Assembly (NCBI RefSeq): GCF_014873495.1
Contig: NZ_JADBGF010000001.1
Span: 434,001-498,000, forward strand
Length of the DNA: 64,000 bases
Reading direction: 5' to 3'
Source: Streptomyces stelliscabiei
Lineage (GTDB): Bacteria; Actinomycetota; Actinomycetes; Streptomycetales; Streptomycetaceae
Shown: positions 16,563-25,926 of the stretch, piece after piece
How positions within the stretch are numbered: position 1 is the first letter of the stretch
Layout of the letters: the number at the start of each line of letters is the position of its first letter
The notes under the pieces: model-generated
The model's database searches: none
What the model was told of the DNA's origin: nothing
What the model saw: the letters and a program-made list of their open reading frames with translations, nothing else
Program-made: the position numbers and the translations under genes

Positions 16563-17168
16563 GTGACCGACCAAAAGTCGAGGCGACACCGCCGGCTCGA
16601 ACGTCCGCGTGAGCGGGTCATGCAGGAGGCGTGGGCGCTGCTCGTCGAGCGCGGCTTGGCCGACTTGAGCCTCTCCGAGCTCGGGCGGCGCTTGGACACG
16701 AGCGCCGGCCACCTCTCGTACTACTTCGGCAGCAAGAGCGGTCTGCTCCTCGAGCTGCTCCGCTGGAGCGAGCACGAGCTGGCCGAGCAGCGGGACCTCG
16801 TGCTGGAGTCCGGCGGCTCGGCCGAGGAGCGGCTGCACAGTCTGTGCATGCTCAACTTCCCTCGTGCCGCCGGTGACCCCCGCTGGCTGCTCTGGGTCGA
16901 GCTGTGGCCGCGGGTGATGCACGAGCCCGCCCTGCGCGAGGCTCAGCTCGAGTTCGACGCGGCCTGGCGTGAGGCGATCGCCCGGATCCTCGGCGAGCTG
17001 ACCGACGACACCGAAACGCTCACGCAGCGAGTGGTCGCCCTCATGGACGGGCTGAGCGTGGCCCTGCTGACGGGCGACACCACGCTCACCGTCGAACAGG
17101 CGTGGCAGCATGTGAAGGCGCTGCTTCCGTCTGCCAGTCGTGACACGCAGCGACCTGCAAAGCGATGA
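16563..17168 (+). CDS. TetR/AcrR-family regulator, probable repressor of the APC permease
   Basis: The 201-aa protein has an N-terminal helix-turn-helix (RERVMQEAWALLVERGLADLSLSELGRRLDTSAGHLSYYFGSKSGLLLELLRW). The C-terminal ligand domain is of the BetI/TetR_C_6 type (RWLLWVELWPRVMHEPALREAQ, ALMDGLSVALLTGD). The BetI-like C-domain commonly goes with amine or amino-acid related ligands, in keeping with the divergent permease. It probably binds the TTGAAAG-C-CTTTCAA palindrome and represses both genes. GTG 16563 is the only sensible start. Confidence 0.9.
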   Translation: MTDQKSRRHRRLERPRERVMQEAWALLVERGLADLSLSELGRRLDTSAGHLSYYFGSKSGLLLELLRWSEHELAEQRDLVLESGGSAEERLHSLCMLNFPRAAGDPRWLLWVELWPRVMHEPALREAQLEFDAAWREAIARILGELTDDTETLTQRVVALMDGLSVALLTGDTTLTVEQAWQHVKALLPSASRDTQRPAKR

Positions 17169-17703
17169 CGCCCGCGTCCTCGGTGCAGTTGTCGGCCTCG
17201 ATGAACAACGCCCCGCTCCGGCAGGGTTGGCCGGCCGGGTAATCCACTGCGGTCTCCTACCGCCGGCCCGGCTCGGTCAGCATCCGGTCGCGACCGAAGA
17301 ACAGGTGCCGGTCGCCCGGCTCGAACCGGCGAGACCTCGCGGCCCGTCACATGGGGCTCGGCCGGCAACCAGACGATCCTCCGCCGGACCTCTTCCCAGC
17401 GCAGCCGCCAGAGGGGCCGATGGCGAAGGACAGGCTCCTTGATCGGTCTCAGCGCTTGATGCGTCCGCGTACGGCGAGGACCGCGAGGGCCAGGAGGGCG
17501 CGTTCGAGAAAGCGCGAGGTCGTCTCCATGCAGGTGCCGGCTGTAGCGAGGTCTGGCCCGCTGGGCGGAAGATGACCGAGACACACCAACCAGAAGATCA
17601 TTCCACCCGGTCAACCAACGTGCCACACCCCTTGGAGGGTCGTCGCATGTCACGCCCACAGCGCCTATGCCCAGCCCATCCCGATCGCCTGTCGGCGGTC
17701 GGC
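17169..17703. other. Intergenic stretch with unassigned debris
   Basis: No supported gene. On the minus strand a short frame ending near 17456 (ETTSRFLERALLALAVLAVRGRIKR) resembles the C-terminus of something coding, possibly a transposase, but lacks any domain. Confidence 0.35.
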
Positions 17704-18873
17704 TCAGAAGGCCGGTGTGGACCGCTCCGTGAGCCGGCTCTGATGCCGTGCTCCGAGCACGGCTTCTCTCAGTCGTCTCTGTGCGATCGTCAGGCACGCG
17801 TAGACCGCTCCCCGGGCCGTCGACAGACCGATCAGATGCGGACCCGTCCTGAGTTCCGGCACGGCCGGAAGGATCTGGTCGAGCCGCCCGCGCACCTGGG
17901 GAAGCACGACGTCGACGAGTGGACGCAACCGGCCCACGAAGTAGACCGACTCCGGGTCCAGCGTCACGGCGACGACACTGACAGCGGTCACGATCGCCGC
18001 GGTGAACGCCTGAAGCACCTCGGCGTGCGGCACGTCGGTGCGCGGTTGCAGCCAGAGATCCTCAACGCGCTCCAGATCGAGCCCCTGTTTGCGGGCGAAC
18101 CGAAGGAGACCCCTCGTGCTCAGCAGTTCGTCGAGGATCTCGTTGCCGACTCCGGAGGAGAGTGCCCCGATGTCGCCGAAGGTGGGTGTGCTCCCACGGG
18201 CGAGCTCGTGATCTGTGCAGTGGGCGAAGTTCAGTCTGGTGCTGAGGCTGAAGAGCGCGGCGTTGGCGAGGGTGGCGTCGTCGGTGAGGATCCCGAGCAG
18301 GGCCGCGTTCGCGTCGCTGTCGAGGAGCACAGGGGCGTCCACCAGGTCTTCGATGGCTCGGTGGAGATCGGAGCCCTCGAAGATTTTCATCGACTCCGCA
18401 GGGCCGAAGATCTCCGTGCCGCCCCGGACCCGCCCGGGCACGGCGACGACGATCTGCCGCAGGGGGCCCTGCGCGGACTCCGCGGCCTGCGCGATCAGAC
18501 CGACCAGCCATCGCGCGGCGTCCGCGATCTCCTGGTGATCGGCGGTGGGAACCGTTACCTGCTGGATCTCGCGGCCCCTGAGGTTGGTCACCAGCACACC
18601 GGTGGTCTGCGCGCCGAAGCTGACACCGGCGACGTGGCCGGCTGTGTCGGACAGGTCCAGATAGGTGGACCGGCGGCCGCGGCCGGTGACCTCGTCGATC
18701 CCGCAGTCGACGAGGAAGCCGTCGGCCCAGAGCTCCTCCACCGCTCTGAAGACCGTGGCCCTGCTCAGGCCTGTCAGCTCGGTGAGCTTGTTACGTGTCA
18801 AGGGCGCGTGGGAGAGGACCGCGTCCAGGACTGACGCCTTGTTGTAGTCGCGGGAGGTCGGGTTGGTGGTCAC
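17704..18873 (-). CDS. ROK-family transcriptional regulator
   Basis: From GTG 18873 the protein is 389 aa. A MarR-like winged helix comes first (NKASVLDAVLSHAPLTRNKLTELTGLSRATVFRAVEEL, residues ~10-47), followed by an actin-like ROK domain (YLDLSDTAGHVAGVSFGAQTTGVLV; LLDSDANAALLGI). The usual zinc-binding CxCGxxGC loop is replaced by a cysteine-free stretch near GALSSGVGNEILDELL, so it lacks the structural zinc typical of ROK sugar regulators. The ligand may therefore not be a common sugar. TATGGT 6 nt before the GTG suggests a leaderless message. The probable targets are the PLP enzyme and kinase genes to its right. Confidence 0.85.
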   Translation of the reverse strand: MTTNPTSRDYNKASVLDAVLSHAPLTRNKLTELTGLSRATVFRAVEELWADGFLVDCGIDEVTGRGRRSTYLDLSDTAGHVAGVSFGAQTTGVLVTNLRGREIQQVTVPTADHQEIADAARWLVGLIAQAAESAQGPLRQIVVAVPGRVRGGTEIFGPAESMKIFEGSDLHRAIEDLVDAPVLLDSDANAALLGILTDDATLANAALFSLSTRLNFAHCTDHELARGSTPTFGDIGALSSGVGNEILDELLSTRGLLRFARKQGLDLERVEDLWLQPRTDVPHAEVLQAFTAAIVTAVSVVAVTLDPESVYFVGRLRPLVDVVLPQVRGRLDQILPAVPELRTGPHLIGLSTARGAVYACLTIAQRRLREAVLGARHQSRLTERSTPAF

Positions 18874-19269
18874 GTGATGACCATAGCGAGAGCGGTACGC
18901 CGACCGTGCCCGCATCGGTCTGGGCGGCACGGCCAAGGGCGACGCGGTGACAAGCGGTTGTTTCGACGGACTTGCCGTTCCCTCCTGGCCGCCCTTGAGG
19001 CGTCCTCGCCGAAGGCTTCCACCGTGTCGGACGGTTCTCGAATCATCTGTCGATGCACTCCAACAGCGTCCACAAGGCTCCGAGAACACATGCCGCGCTG
19101 CGGCGAGGGCCTGGAAGCCGGGGTCGACGACCAACTGACTGTCGGCAACGAGCATCGATCAGCCGGAACAACCTCGACGTCGCCGGGTCGGCACCGTGCC
19201 CTGGGGCGACGGGACCGACCCGCGCTCCTGTCGCCGACCGGCATCCGGCTCGGTAGCCCCCGGCCCCGG

Positions 19270-19640
19270 CTGCGCTCCTGGTACGCGATGTGGCGATCTT
19301 CGGGCCGGCACGACCGGCCTCCCGGCGGCACTTCACCTGGCACGGAAGAGCGCAGACGTCCATGTCTTCGTGACGGGGACGGTCGACCTTCGGCGCCCCT
19401 GGGCGCCACGACAGCATGGCCACCCCGGGCATGCCGATCGGCTTCCGGGAGGCGCTCTCCCGCTACGGCTTCGACAACGCGAAGGCATGCCGCGGGCGCA
19501 CCACGACGCGGTCGACGCCATCCAGAACCCCGTCAAGGGAGAGAACTTCGACTGCGGCTTCGCCCGCACGGGCCAGCTGAACCTGGCGTCAAAACCCGCC
19601 CACTTCGACTGGAGGGCATGGACGAGGCGATGGTGGCACC
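19270..19640 (+). pseudogene. FAD-dependent amine oxidase N-terminal remnant
   Basis: Fragments in shifting frames read IFGAGTTGLPAALHLARKSADVHVF-like (dinucleotide-binding fold), then REALSRYGFDNAKACRG, VDAIQNPVKGENFDCGF and ARTGQLNLASKPAHFDW. The order matches the N-terminal third of the DAO/PuuB-like oxidoreductase family (compare the intact relative at 31865-33148). Frameshifts and loss of the rest make it a pseudogene. Its position just upstream of the class-III PLP enzyme suggests it once belonged to that catabolic set. Confidence 0.65.
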
Positions 19641-19870
19641 GCGAGCCCCCGCGGGGGCGGGGACTCGGTCACCGGCTACCCGCCCGGTAGCCCGCCTGCT
19701 CAACGAGACCGGCAGTGAGCCATATGTGTGCCCAACAGGCACCGCCGCCCGCTCCGGATCGGCGGCGACAGGGGCCGTTCGCGGTAAGACTGCGATGACG
19801 AAAGCGCCCCTCATCGTGCATGCGGGGGCCTCCCTGGATCCCGAAGATCCGGCCGAAGGGAAGTTTTTAG

Positions 19871-19889
19871 TCTCAGGTTGAAACTGAGA
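19871..19889. promoter_or_regulatory. Inverted repeat upstream of the PLP enzyme, candidate ROK operator
   Basis: TCTCAG (19871-19876), a 7-nt AT-rich spacer, CTGAGA (19884-19889), flanked by A/T runs. It is about 70 bp upstream of the PLP enzyme start and is the only AT-rich dyad in the area. Assignment to the ROK regulator is inference. Confidence 0.5.
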
Positions 19890-19957
19890 TAAATGATGGT
19901 TACGATTTCGGCCAACGCAGCCAGTAGCCCCGGACAGAGACTGAAGGTGTGCCTGCC

Positions 19958-21307
19958 GTGACTTCGACGATCAGTCGGGCTCTCGCCCACTACCCCAACA
20001 GGTTCGATCCGGGGATACTGAGCGAACTCCCCGAACACCTCCAGGAGACCATTCAGCGCCGCGACAAGGTGCTGGGCCCTGGCTACACACTCATCTACAA
20101 GGAGCCGGTCGAGTTCGTCTCCGGTCACGGGGCCCACCTGATCGACCGTGACGGCAACGACTACCTCGACGCCTACAACAACGTCCCCTGCGTCGGACAC
20201 GCCCACCCCCACGTGGCCGAGGCGGTCGCCCGCCAGATGACGGCGGTCAACACCAACACGCGCTACGCCCAGGAGGCCCTGGTCGACTACGCGGAGCGGC
20301 TGCTCGCGACCTTCCCCGAGGAGCTGTCGAAGCTGAGCATCGCGTGCAGCGGGTCCGAGGCCAACGACCTGGCGGTGCGAGTCGCGCGGTTCCACACGGG
20401 CGGCGAGGGCATCATCGTCACCCGCTGGGCCTACCACGGCCTCACCCGGGAGGTGGCGAGCTTCTCGCCGACCCTGGGCGCAGGCTCACCGCTGGGCCCG
20501 AACGTCCGGTTCATCGACGCTCCTGACCCCCGCCTCGTCGAGCCCGGATCCACGCTCGCCGAACACATGCGGCAGCAGGTGCGCGGCGCGATCGGCGACC
20601 TGGAGCGCCACGGCTACCGGCTGGCCGCGCTGATCACCGACTGTGCCTACTCCAGCGACGGCATCTTCACGGATCCCGTCGGATACATGCAGGGCGTGGT
20701 GGAGGAGGTGCACGCGGCCGGCGGTGTCTACATCGCGGACGAGGTGCAGTCGGGCTTCGCCCGGCTCGGGGAGTCGATGTGGGGCTTCACCCGGCACGGC
20801 GTCCTGCCGGACATCGTCACCATGGGCAAGCCGATGGGCAACGGTATTCCGATCTCCGGTGTGGTCTTCCGCCCCGAGGTCAGCGACGAGTTCGGACGCA
20901 ACGTCCGCTACTTCAACACCTTCGGCGGCAGCTCGATCCCCGTGGCAGCCGGCGCGGCGGTGCTGGACGTCTTGGAGAAGGAGAACGTGCAGCAGCGCGT
21001 CCTGGTCAGCGGCAACGCTCTGCGCGCCGGGCTGAGGGAGATCACGAAGGACTCCCCCTACGTCGCCGAAGTCCGCGGTGCCGGCCTGTTCGTGGGCGTG
21101 GAGATCGTGAAGGACCGGGGCACCCTTGAGCCGGACCGCGCGCTGACCGACAACGTCATCAACGACATGCGCGAGCGCCGGATTCTCATCAGCGGCACGG
21201 GCCCCTCGGCGAACACCCTGAAGATCCGCCCTCCGCTGGCCTTCGACTCCGCCGATGTGACCCGATTCCTGGAGACCTTCGCCGAGGTCGCGAAAAATCG
21301 TCTGTGA
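19958..21307 (+). CDS. Class-III PLP-dependent aminotransferase or phospho-lyase
   Basis: The protein (about 449 aa) has the class-III fold: HPHVAEAVARQM, CSGSEANDLAVRVAR, the aspartate of IADEVQSGFARLG and the PLP lysine in IVTMGKPMGNGIP. The FNTFGGSSIPVAAGAAVL block and overall pattern resemble AGXT2L-type phospho-lyases (ethanolamine-phosphate or phosphohydroxylysine lyases), which share this fold with true aminotransferases. The very next gene is an APH-fold kinase, as expected for kinase plus phospho-lyase pathways. GTG 19958 is preferred because GAAGG lies 10 nt upstream; GTG 19949 is too close to it. Confidence 0.8.
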   Translation: MTSTISRALAHYPNRFDPGILSELPEHLQETIQRRDKVLGPGYTLIYKEPVEFVSGHGAHLIDRDGNDYLDAYNNVPCVGHAHPHVAEAVARQMTAVNTNTRYAQEALVDYAERLLATFPEELSKLSIACSGSEANDLAVRVARFHTGGEGIIVTRWAYHGLTREVASFSPTLGAGSPLGPNVRFIDAPDPRLVEPGSTLAEHMRQQVRGAIGDLERHGYRLAALITDCAYSSDGIFTDPVGYMQGVVEEVHAAGGVYIADEVQSGFARLGESMWGFTRHGVLPDIVTMGKPMGNGIPISGVVFRPEVSDEFGRNVRYFNTFGGSSIPVAAGAAVLDVLEKENVQQRVLVSGNALRAGLREITKDSPYVAEVRGAGLFVGVEIVKDRGTLEPDRALTDNVINDMRERRILISGTGPSANTLKIRPPLAFDSADVTRFLETFAEVAKNRL

Positions 21308-21331
21308 CAAGGCCGGCCGAAGGGACTGACC

Positions 21332-22420
21332 GTGAACACCTCACCAGCTACGAACCGTGCACAGCGGCTCCTCCAGGAGAGCGGTCTGACGTCGTCCCAC
21401 GAGCCCATCGACGTGATGCTGGTGAGCGCTTTCCTCCAGGAGCACTATCACCTCACCGGGCGCTTGGGGCGACTGGCTACCGAGAAGGACGACACGTTCA
21501 GACTCAGCACCGACTCGCGCAAGTACCTCGTGAAGGTCTCACCGCCTGACGAGGCGGAGGCGGTCGTCCACCTCCAGACCGCAGCGCTGCGCTACCTCGA
21601 AAGCACCGCTCCGCACTTGCCCGTCCAGCGGGTGAAGCTGACCGCTGACGGAGAGGACCATGTCACGATCAGGGTGAACGACGGCAGGCCTCGGGTCCTG
21701 CGGGTGTTCGACTTCGTCGAAGGCCAGATCCTGGCCTTGGCGAGCCCGGACGTCGAGCGGCTCGCCAAGGCGGGCGAGATGTTGGGGCGGGTCGACGTGG
21801 CGCTCAGGACGTTCACGCATCCGGCGGACCGACGAGGTCTGGCCTGGGACCTCCGGCACTTCCACCAGCTGACCGAGCTGGTCGAGCACACGCCGAATCC
21901 CGAGCACCGCCGGTTGGCCGAGTCGGTCTTCCGGCTCTTCGGCGAAAACGTCGTCCCGAGGCTGAGCGATCTCGAAGCACAGGTGATCCACGGGGACTTC
22001 AGCCCCTACAACATCGTGGTGGACCCAGAGAAGAGCGAGCATTTCATCACCGGCGTCATCGACTTCGGCGACACGGTGCGCAGTGCGGTGATCTTCGACC
22101 CCGCCGTTCCCATGGCGAACCTGCTCGCCAGGACGCCGGATCATCCCTGGCGGGATGCCTGCGCCTTCGCCGCAGGCTACCAACGCACGCGGCCGATCAA
22201 GGACTCGGAACTTCCACTGCTCCCGGTTGCCGCACTGGCACGACTCACGCTGCGCGCGCTGCTCACCAACTGGCGAGCGGAGCGCGCACCCGAACGGCGT
22301 GAATACCTCCTCGGCCACGCCAAGGACGACTGGATCAATGTCGAGCGCGCCTTGGCCGTAAGCCTGGACGACGTCATCGCCCGACTCCGATCACGCATTG
22401 TGTCCAGTGCCAGTAGTTGA
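21332..22420 (+). CDS. APH-fold small-molecule kinase (hydroxylysine/choline-kinase-like)
   Basis: The 362-aa protein has an N-lobe lysine in KYLVKVSPPDEAEAV, the catalytic loop VIHGDFSPYNIVVD (Asp and Asn) and the metal aspartate in VIDFGDTVRSAVIFD, all of the APH/choline kinase fold. It begins 24 bp after the class-III PLP enzyme and is surely co-transcribed. In animals the pair hydroxylysine kinase plus phosphohydroxylysine phospho-lyase uses exactly these two folds; bacterial pairs act on similar amino alcohols. It is unlikely to be an antibiotic resistance gene given its partner. The C-terminal helix is rich in Arg/Ser. Confidence 0.8.
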   Translation: MNTSPATNRAQRLLQESGLTSSHEPIDVMLVSAFLQEHYHLTGRLGRLATEKDDTFRLSTDSRKYLVKVSPPDEAEAVVHLQTAALRYLESTAPHLPVQRVKLTADGEDHVTIRVNDGRPRVLRVFDFVEGQILALASPDVERLAKAGEMLGRVDVALRTFTHPADRRGLAWDLRHFHQLTELVEHTPNPEHRRLAESVFRLFGENVVPRLSDLEAQVIHGDFSPYNIVVDPEKSEHFITGVIDFGDTVRSAVIFDPAVPMANLLARTPDHPWRDACAFAAGYQRTRPIKDSELPLLPVAALARLTLRALLTNWRAERAPERREYLLGHAKDDWINVERALAVSLDDVIARLRSRIVSSASS

Positions 22421-22441
22421 TCGTTGGTCGGGTGTGTGACT

Positions 22442-22640
22442 TCTACTTACTACGGCACCCACGAAACCCCCGCCATCAAGAACTGGCTGGCCGAACGCCC
22501 CCGGTTCGAGCTGCACTTCACTCCGACCGGCTCCTCCTGGATCAACCAGGTCGAGCGGTGGTTCGGCTACCTCGCCCGCCTCTGCCGACGACCGAGGGAG
22601 TTCCTGCCCCGGGCAAGCCAGCAGGCGGGGCGACCACCGT
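22442..22640 (+). pseudogene. IS630-family transposase fragment
   Basis: The frame reads YYGTHETPAIKNWLAERPRFELHFTPTGSSWINQVERWFGYLA, the C-terminal DDE segment of IS630 transposases: the THxTPxIKxWL strand, then SWINQVERWF with the catalytic Glu. It then degenerates into Arg/Pro-rich frame. The N-terminal two thirds are missing. It begins about 20 bp after the kinase stop, so an insertion event probably trimmed the 3' flank of that operon. Confidence 0.8.
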
Positions 22641-23132
22641 GCCACATCACCGCGAACCGCCCGCCACACCCTCGCCCTGACCAAGATCCGGACCATAGGC
22701 GGGCCAATTCGGTGAGTACGACACCAGAAGGTTCTCGGTCTGCTGGTGGTACATCTGCAAAACCCGCATCTGCGCAAGAAGCCGGGCTTCTTCCAGGCAC
22801 AGGAAGAAGCCGACAGAAAGATGAAGGCGCCTGCCCTCAAGGGGCTGCTGACGGGGGTGAGTTGACCCTGAGGCGGGGGCGGTGGACGAGGCGTGGGTCC
22901 GCCGCCCCTCGTCGTGTCCGGGTGGCGGCCCCGGGCCCCCGCGAGGTACCGGCCGGGGCCGGACAGGCCCCACCCGTGACCACGCCGACGACGAACCCGG
23001 AAAGCGGCCCCGGCAGACACCGATTGCAGTACTCCACGGTCCCCAACTCCCCTACTGATACGCTGCTTTGACTTTCAACAAGCGCCACTCGCACGCGAAC
23101 ATCAGGCACCCCCTGACGGGAGACAGCAGCAC
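22641..23132. other. Intergenic stretch between IS630 scrap and methyltransferase
   Basis: A plus-strand frame around 22730-22865 (VLGLLVVHLQNPHLRKKPGFFQAQEEADRKMKAPALKG, ending in TGA) looks like the 3' end of a lost coding sequence; the family is not recognised. The rest is G/C-rich without a supported gene. Confidence 0.35.
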
Positions 23133-23945
23133 GTGGACACCACCGGACCACGCACAGCCGAGAGCCTTGCCGCACGCTTCCACGACGTCGACTCGTCCGG
23201 CGTCCCCGAGGACTTCATCGCCTATCTGCGGAAGATGGAGGAGAGCGAGAGCGGTCGCGCAGTGCGGGAGGCCACCTACCGCGCTCTGGAGACCGCCGAG
23301 GGCAGAGGAACCGACGTCGGGTGCGGCGCCGGCCGCGCCGTAGCGGATCTCGTACGGCTCGGAAAGGACGCCGTGGGAATCGACAGCAGCCAGGCCATGG
23401 TCGACGCGGCCCTGGCCAGGTTCCCGCACTGCCGCTTCGTCCAAGGCAGCGCCTTCGAGCTGCCGTTCGAGGACGGTGAACTGTCGTGGTACCGGTCCGA
23501 GCGGACCTTCCTCCACTTCGGCGACCCCGCCGAGGCACTGTCCGAGGCCCGCAGGGTGCTGAGGCCGGGCGGAACCATCGTTCTAGCAGACCCCGATCTC
23601 GGTTCGATGGTGGTGAGTTCACGGATTCCCGAGACGACCGAGGCGGTCAAGCACGCGTTCTGTTCAGCCGTCCCGAATCCCCACTCCGGCACCCGCAGCG
23701 CCTCCCACCTCGCCGACGCGGGCTTCACCGACATCGAGGTCGTTCCCATCATGGCGGCGCTGAACGATCACGCGCCCGCGTTCGGCGTGGTGCTGGAGCC
23801 GGCCCTGACGGCGGCTCTCGCCCAAGGCGTCGTCAGCGAGGAGGAGGCGGCGCGATGGAAGGACGACCTGAGCGATCTCTCGCGCCGCAACGCCTTCACC
23901 GCGACGGCGACCTTCTTCGTCACCACGGCCCGCCAGGCGTCATAG
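23133..23945 (+). CDS. Class I SAM-dependent methyltransferase (UbiE-like)
   Basis: The 270-aa protein has motif I TDVGCGAGRAVADLVRLG (residue ~60), motif II GIDSSQAMVDAALARF, then FVQGSAFELPFEDGELSWYRSERTFLHF and RRVLRPGGTIVLADPD, typical of UbiE/MenG-related methyltransferases. The substrate is unknown. GGGAGA is located ahead of GTG 23133. It is transcribed alone and converges on the acyl-CoA synthetase gene with a strong shared terminator at 24028-24061. Confidence 0.85.
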   Translation: MDTTGPRTAESLAARFHDVDSSGVPEDFIAYLRKMEESESGRAVREATYRALETAEGRGTDVGCGAGRAVADLVRLGKDAVGIDSSQAMVDAALARFPHCRFVQGSAFELPFEDGELSWYRSERTFLHFGDPAEALSEARRVLRPGGTIVLADPDLGSMVVSSRIPETTEAVKHAFCSAVPNPHSGTRSASHLADAGFTDIEVVPIMAALNDHAPAFGVVLEPALTAALAQGVVSEEEAARWKDDLSDLSRRNAFTATATFFVTTARQAS

Positions 23946-24027
23946 CGGACCGGGATCGGCGTGGGCGGCCCGCCGCGTCCTCCTCCGACGGAGGCGAACC
24001 CGCGCAGGGTCGGCACAGGGCTTGACG

Positions 24028-24061
24028 ATCGGGTCGCCCGGGGACGGTCTCCCGGGCGACC
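24028..24061. terminator. Strong bidirectional terminator hairpin
   Basis: CGGGTCGCCCGGG (24028-24040) and CCCGGGCGACCCG (24049-24061) form a perfect 13-bp stem with an 8-nt loop. It lies in the 128-bp gap between the convergent methyltransferase and acyl-CoA synthetase genes. Confidence 0.8.
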
Positions 24062-24073
24062 CGAATCCCCAGG

Positions 24074-25714
24074 TCAGTTCGAGTGGGGCTGGATCCGTTC
24101 CCGGAGCAGGTTCTTGCGCACCTTGCCGGTCTCGTTGCGCGGCAGTTGGGGCAGGAGTTCCAGCTGGGAGGGCAGGCACCATTCGCTCATGCCGAGCCCG
24201 CCGAGCCAGTCCCGCAGGCCTTCGAGGGTGGGCGTCCGCTCCCCCGGGACGACGACCGCGCAGGCCAGCTCGCCGCCGTGGCCGTCCGGGTAGCCGACCA
24301 GGGCGACATCCCGTACGTCGGGGTGGTCCAGAAGGGCCGACTCCACATCGCTGACCGGGATCATGATGACGCCGATCCGGTCTTCGGCGCGGCCGTGGAG
24401 CCGGATGCCGCCGTGGCCGTCCGGCGCCGCGAGGTCACCGGTGTCGTACCAGCCGTCGTCGTGCTCGGCCAGCACGGTCAAACGGCCGTCGTCCCGGCCC
24501 CAGGTGGCCAGGCACAGCGAAGGGCTGCGCACGAAGAGACGCCCGGGTCGGTCGTCGCTGATCGGGTGGTCGGCCCGCAGGTCGATCTCGTGGCCCGGCG
24601 CGCAACGCCCGACCGTGCGCCCGGCGAGGTCCGGGTGCTCTCCGGCGCGTGTGAAGGTGTTGGCGCCCTCCGTCATGCCCCAGCCCACGTCCAACGGGAT
24701 TCCGAAGGTCTCCGTCACCCGCCTGAACAGCGGCTGCGGAACCGTGGTACCTCCCGCGCGGATGATGCGCACGGTGTCCAGTCGCCGCGAGGCGCGTTCC
24801 ATCGCGTCGATCAGCGCCGAGAGGAAGACCGGGACGATGACCATCCAGGTGACCCGGGCCTGGGCCAGGAAGGGGACGACGGCATCCGGCGCCCAGCGGT
24901 CCGTCATGACCGCGCACCCCCCACGGTGCAGCGGCATGAAGATCCCCATGGTGAGGCCGACGATGTGTGTCGCCGCGTTCGGTGAGTAGACGCGGCTGTG
25001 CGGGCCGATGCCGTCGGCGGCCGCGACGGGGGCGTACCAGGCGTACAGGGTGTTGAGGGTGTGCAGTACGGCCTTCGGCTCACCGGAGGTACCGGAGGTG
25101 AAGAGCACCAGGGCAACCCGGTCCGGGTCCACCACGGACGGATCCGGCAGGATGCTGTGCTCCGTGTGCTCGAAGAACTCGCGGAAGTCGAGTTCCCCGT
25201 CCCCGGTCCGCTCGCCGAGCACCACGCGGTGGCGCAGTGCGGGCAGCCGGGGTGCCATCTCGGCCAGCGCCGCGGCGTGCTCGAACCCGTCCCACCGGTC
25301 GATGGTCACGCAGACGACGGCGTCCAGTCGGCGGAGCATCCGCTCCAGCTCACGGGGGCGGAACGCGCACATGATGGGCGCGGCGACGGCCCCGAGCCGG
25401 GCGCAGGCCAGGAGCAGCGGTCCGACCTGCCAGACGTTCGGCACCTGCATCGCGACGACGTGACCGCTGCGCACCCCCAGGGCGTGCAACGCGCCGGCGA
25501 AGCGGTCCACGTACTCGGCGTAGCGCGCGTAGCTCATCCGTATGAGGCCCCGGCCGGCCTCCGACACAAGAAGGGCGGGGGCGTCGGGTGTCTCGGCACG
25601 CCACCGCGTCAGGTCGTCCAGGATGGTGTCGGCGCGCCAGAAGCCCTCCTTGCGGTACCGCTCCGTGGTGTCGGCGGACGGGCGTAACGTGGTGATCGGG
25701 TTCACAATTTCCAC
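24074..25714 (-). CDS. AMP-forming acyl-CoA synthetase / adenylating enzyme
   Basis: The 546-aa ANL-superfamily enzyme has the P-loop LFTSGTSGEPKAV, core motif GWGMTEGANTF, the ribose-binding aspartate in YDTGDLAA and the hinge RAEDRIGVIMIPVSDVE. The C-terminal catalytic lysine is in PRNETGKVRKNLL. Overall similarity is to medium-chain or cyclohexanecarboxylate-type CoA ligases; the N-terminal RYRKEGFWRADTILDDLTRW is typical of that group. It would activate a carboxylic acid as acyl-AMP, then the thioester. GTG 25714 is the longest start; GTG 25705 is also possible. The gene stands alone, 212 bp downstream of the epimerase-like gene on the same strand. Confidence 0.85.
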   Translation of the reverse strand: MEIVNPITTLRPSADTTERYRKEGFWRADTILDDLTRWRAETPDAPALLVSEAGRGLIRMSYARYAEYVDRFAGALHALGVRSGHVVAMQVPNVWQVGPLLLACARLGAVAAPIMCAFRPRELERMLRRLDAVVCVTIDRWDGFEHAAALAEMAPRLPALRHRVVLGERTGDGELDFREFFEHTEHSILPDPSVVDPDRVALVLFTSGTSGEPKAVLHTLNTLYAWYAPVAAADGIGPHSRVYSPNAATHIVGLTMGIFMPLHRGGCAVMTDRWAPDAVVPFLAQARVTWMVIVPVFLSALIDAMERASRRLDTVRIIRAGGTTVPQPLFRRVTETFGIPLDVGWGMTEGANTFTRAGEHPDLAGRTVGRCAPGHEIDLRADHPISDDRPGRLFVRSPSLCLATWGRDDGRLTVLAEHDDGWYDTGDLAAPDGHGGIRLHGRAEDRIGVIMIPVSDVESALLDHPDVRDVALVGYPDGHGGELACAVVVPGERTPTLEGLRDWLGGLGMSEWCLPSQLELLPQLPRNETGKVRKNLLRERIQPHSN

Positions 25715-25926
25715 TTCTCATAGGATGATCGCGTCATTTCATTGCGTCGCAGCGGCCTTTGTGCCGCAGCCCGGCACCTCCGTGCACCGGTATCACGGCG
25801 CCGTCCTCATGCGCGGACCGGCGAGACACGCCACCGTGTCGGCGCCCTCGTCGGACACGGACGGCGGGCGGCGAAGGCGACGCGCACCGAACGGGCCGGT
25901 GAGCGTGTCGCCCCGGACCGTGCCGG

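Noticed and set aside
17456..17531. Short minus-strand frame ETTSRFLERALLALAVLAVRGRIKR as a transposase tail
   Set aside because: Too short and without a diagnostic motif; left as unassigned debris.
21332..22420. APH-fold kinase as an aminoglycoside resistance gene
   Set aside because: It is coupled to a class-III PLP enzyme and regulator, which fits catabolism of an amino alcohol far better than resistance.
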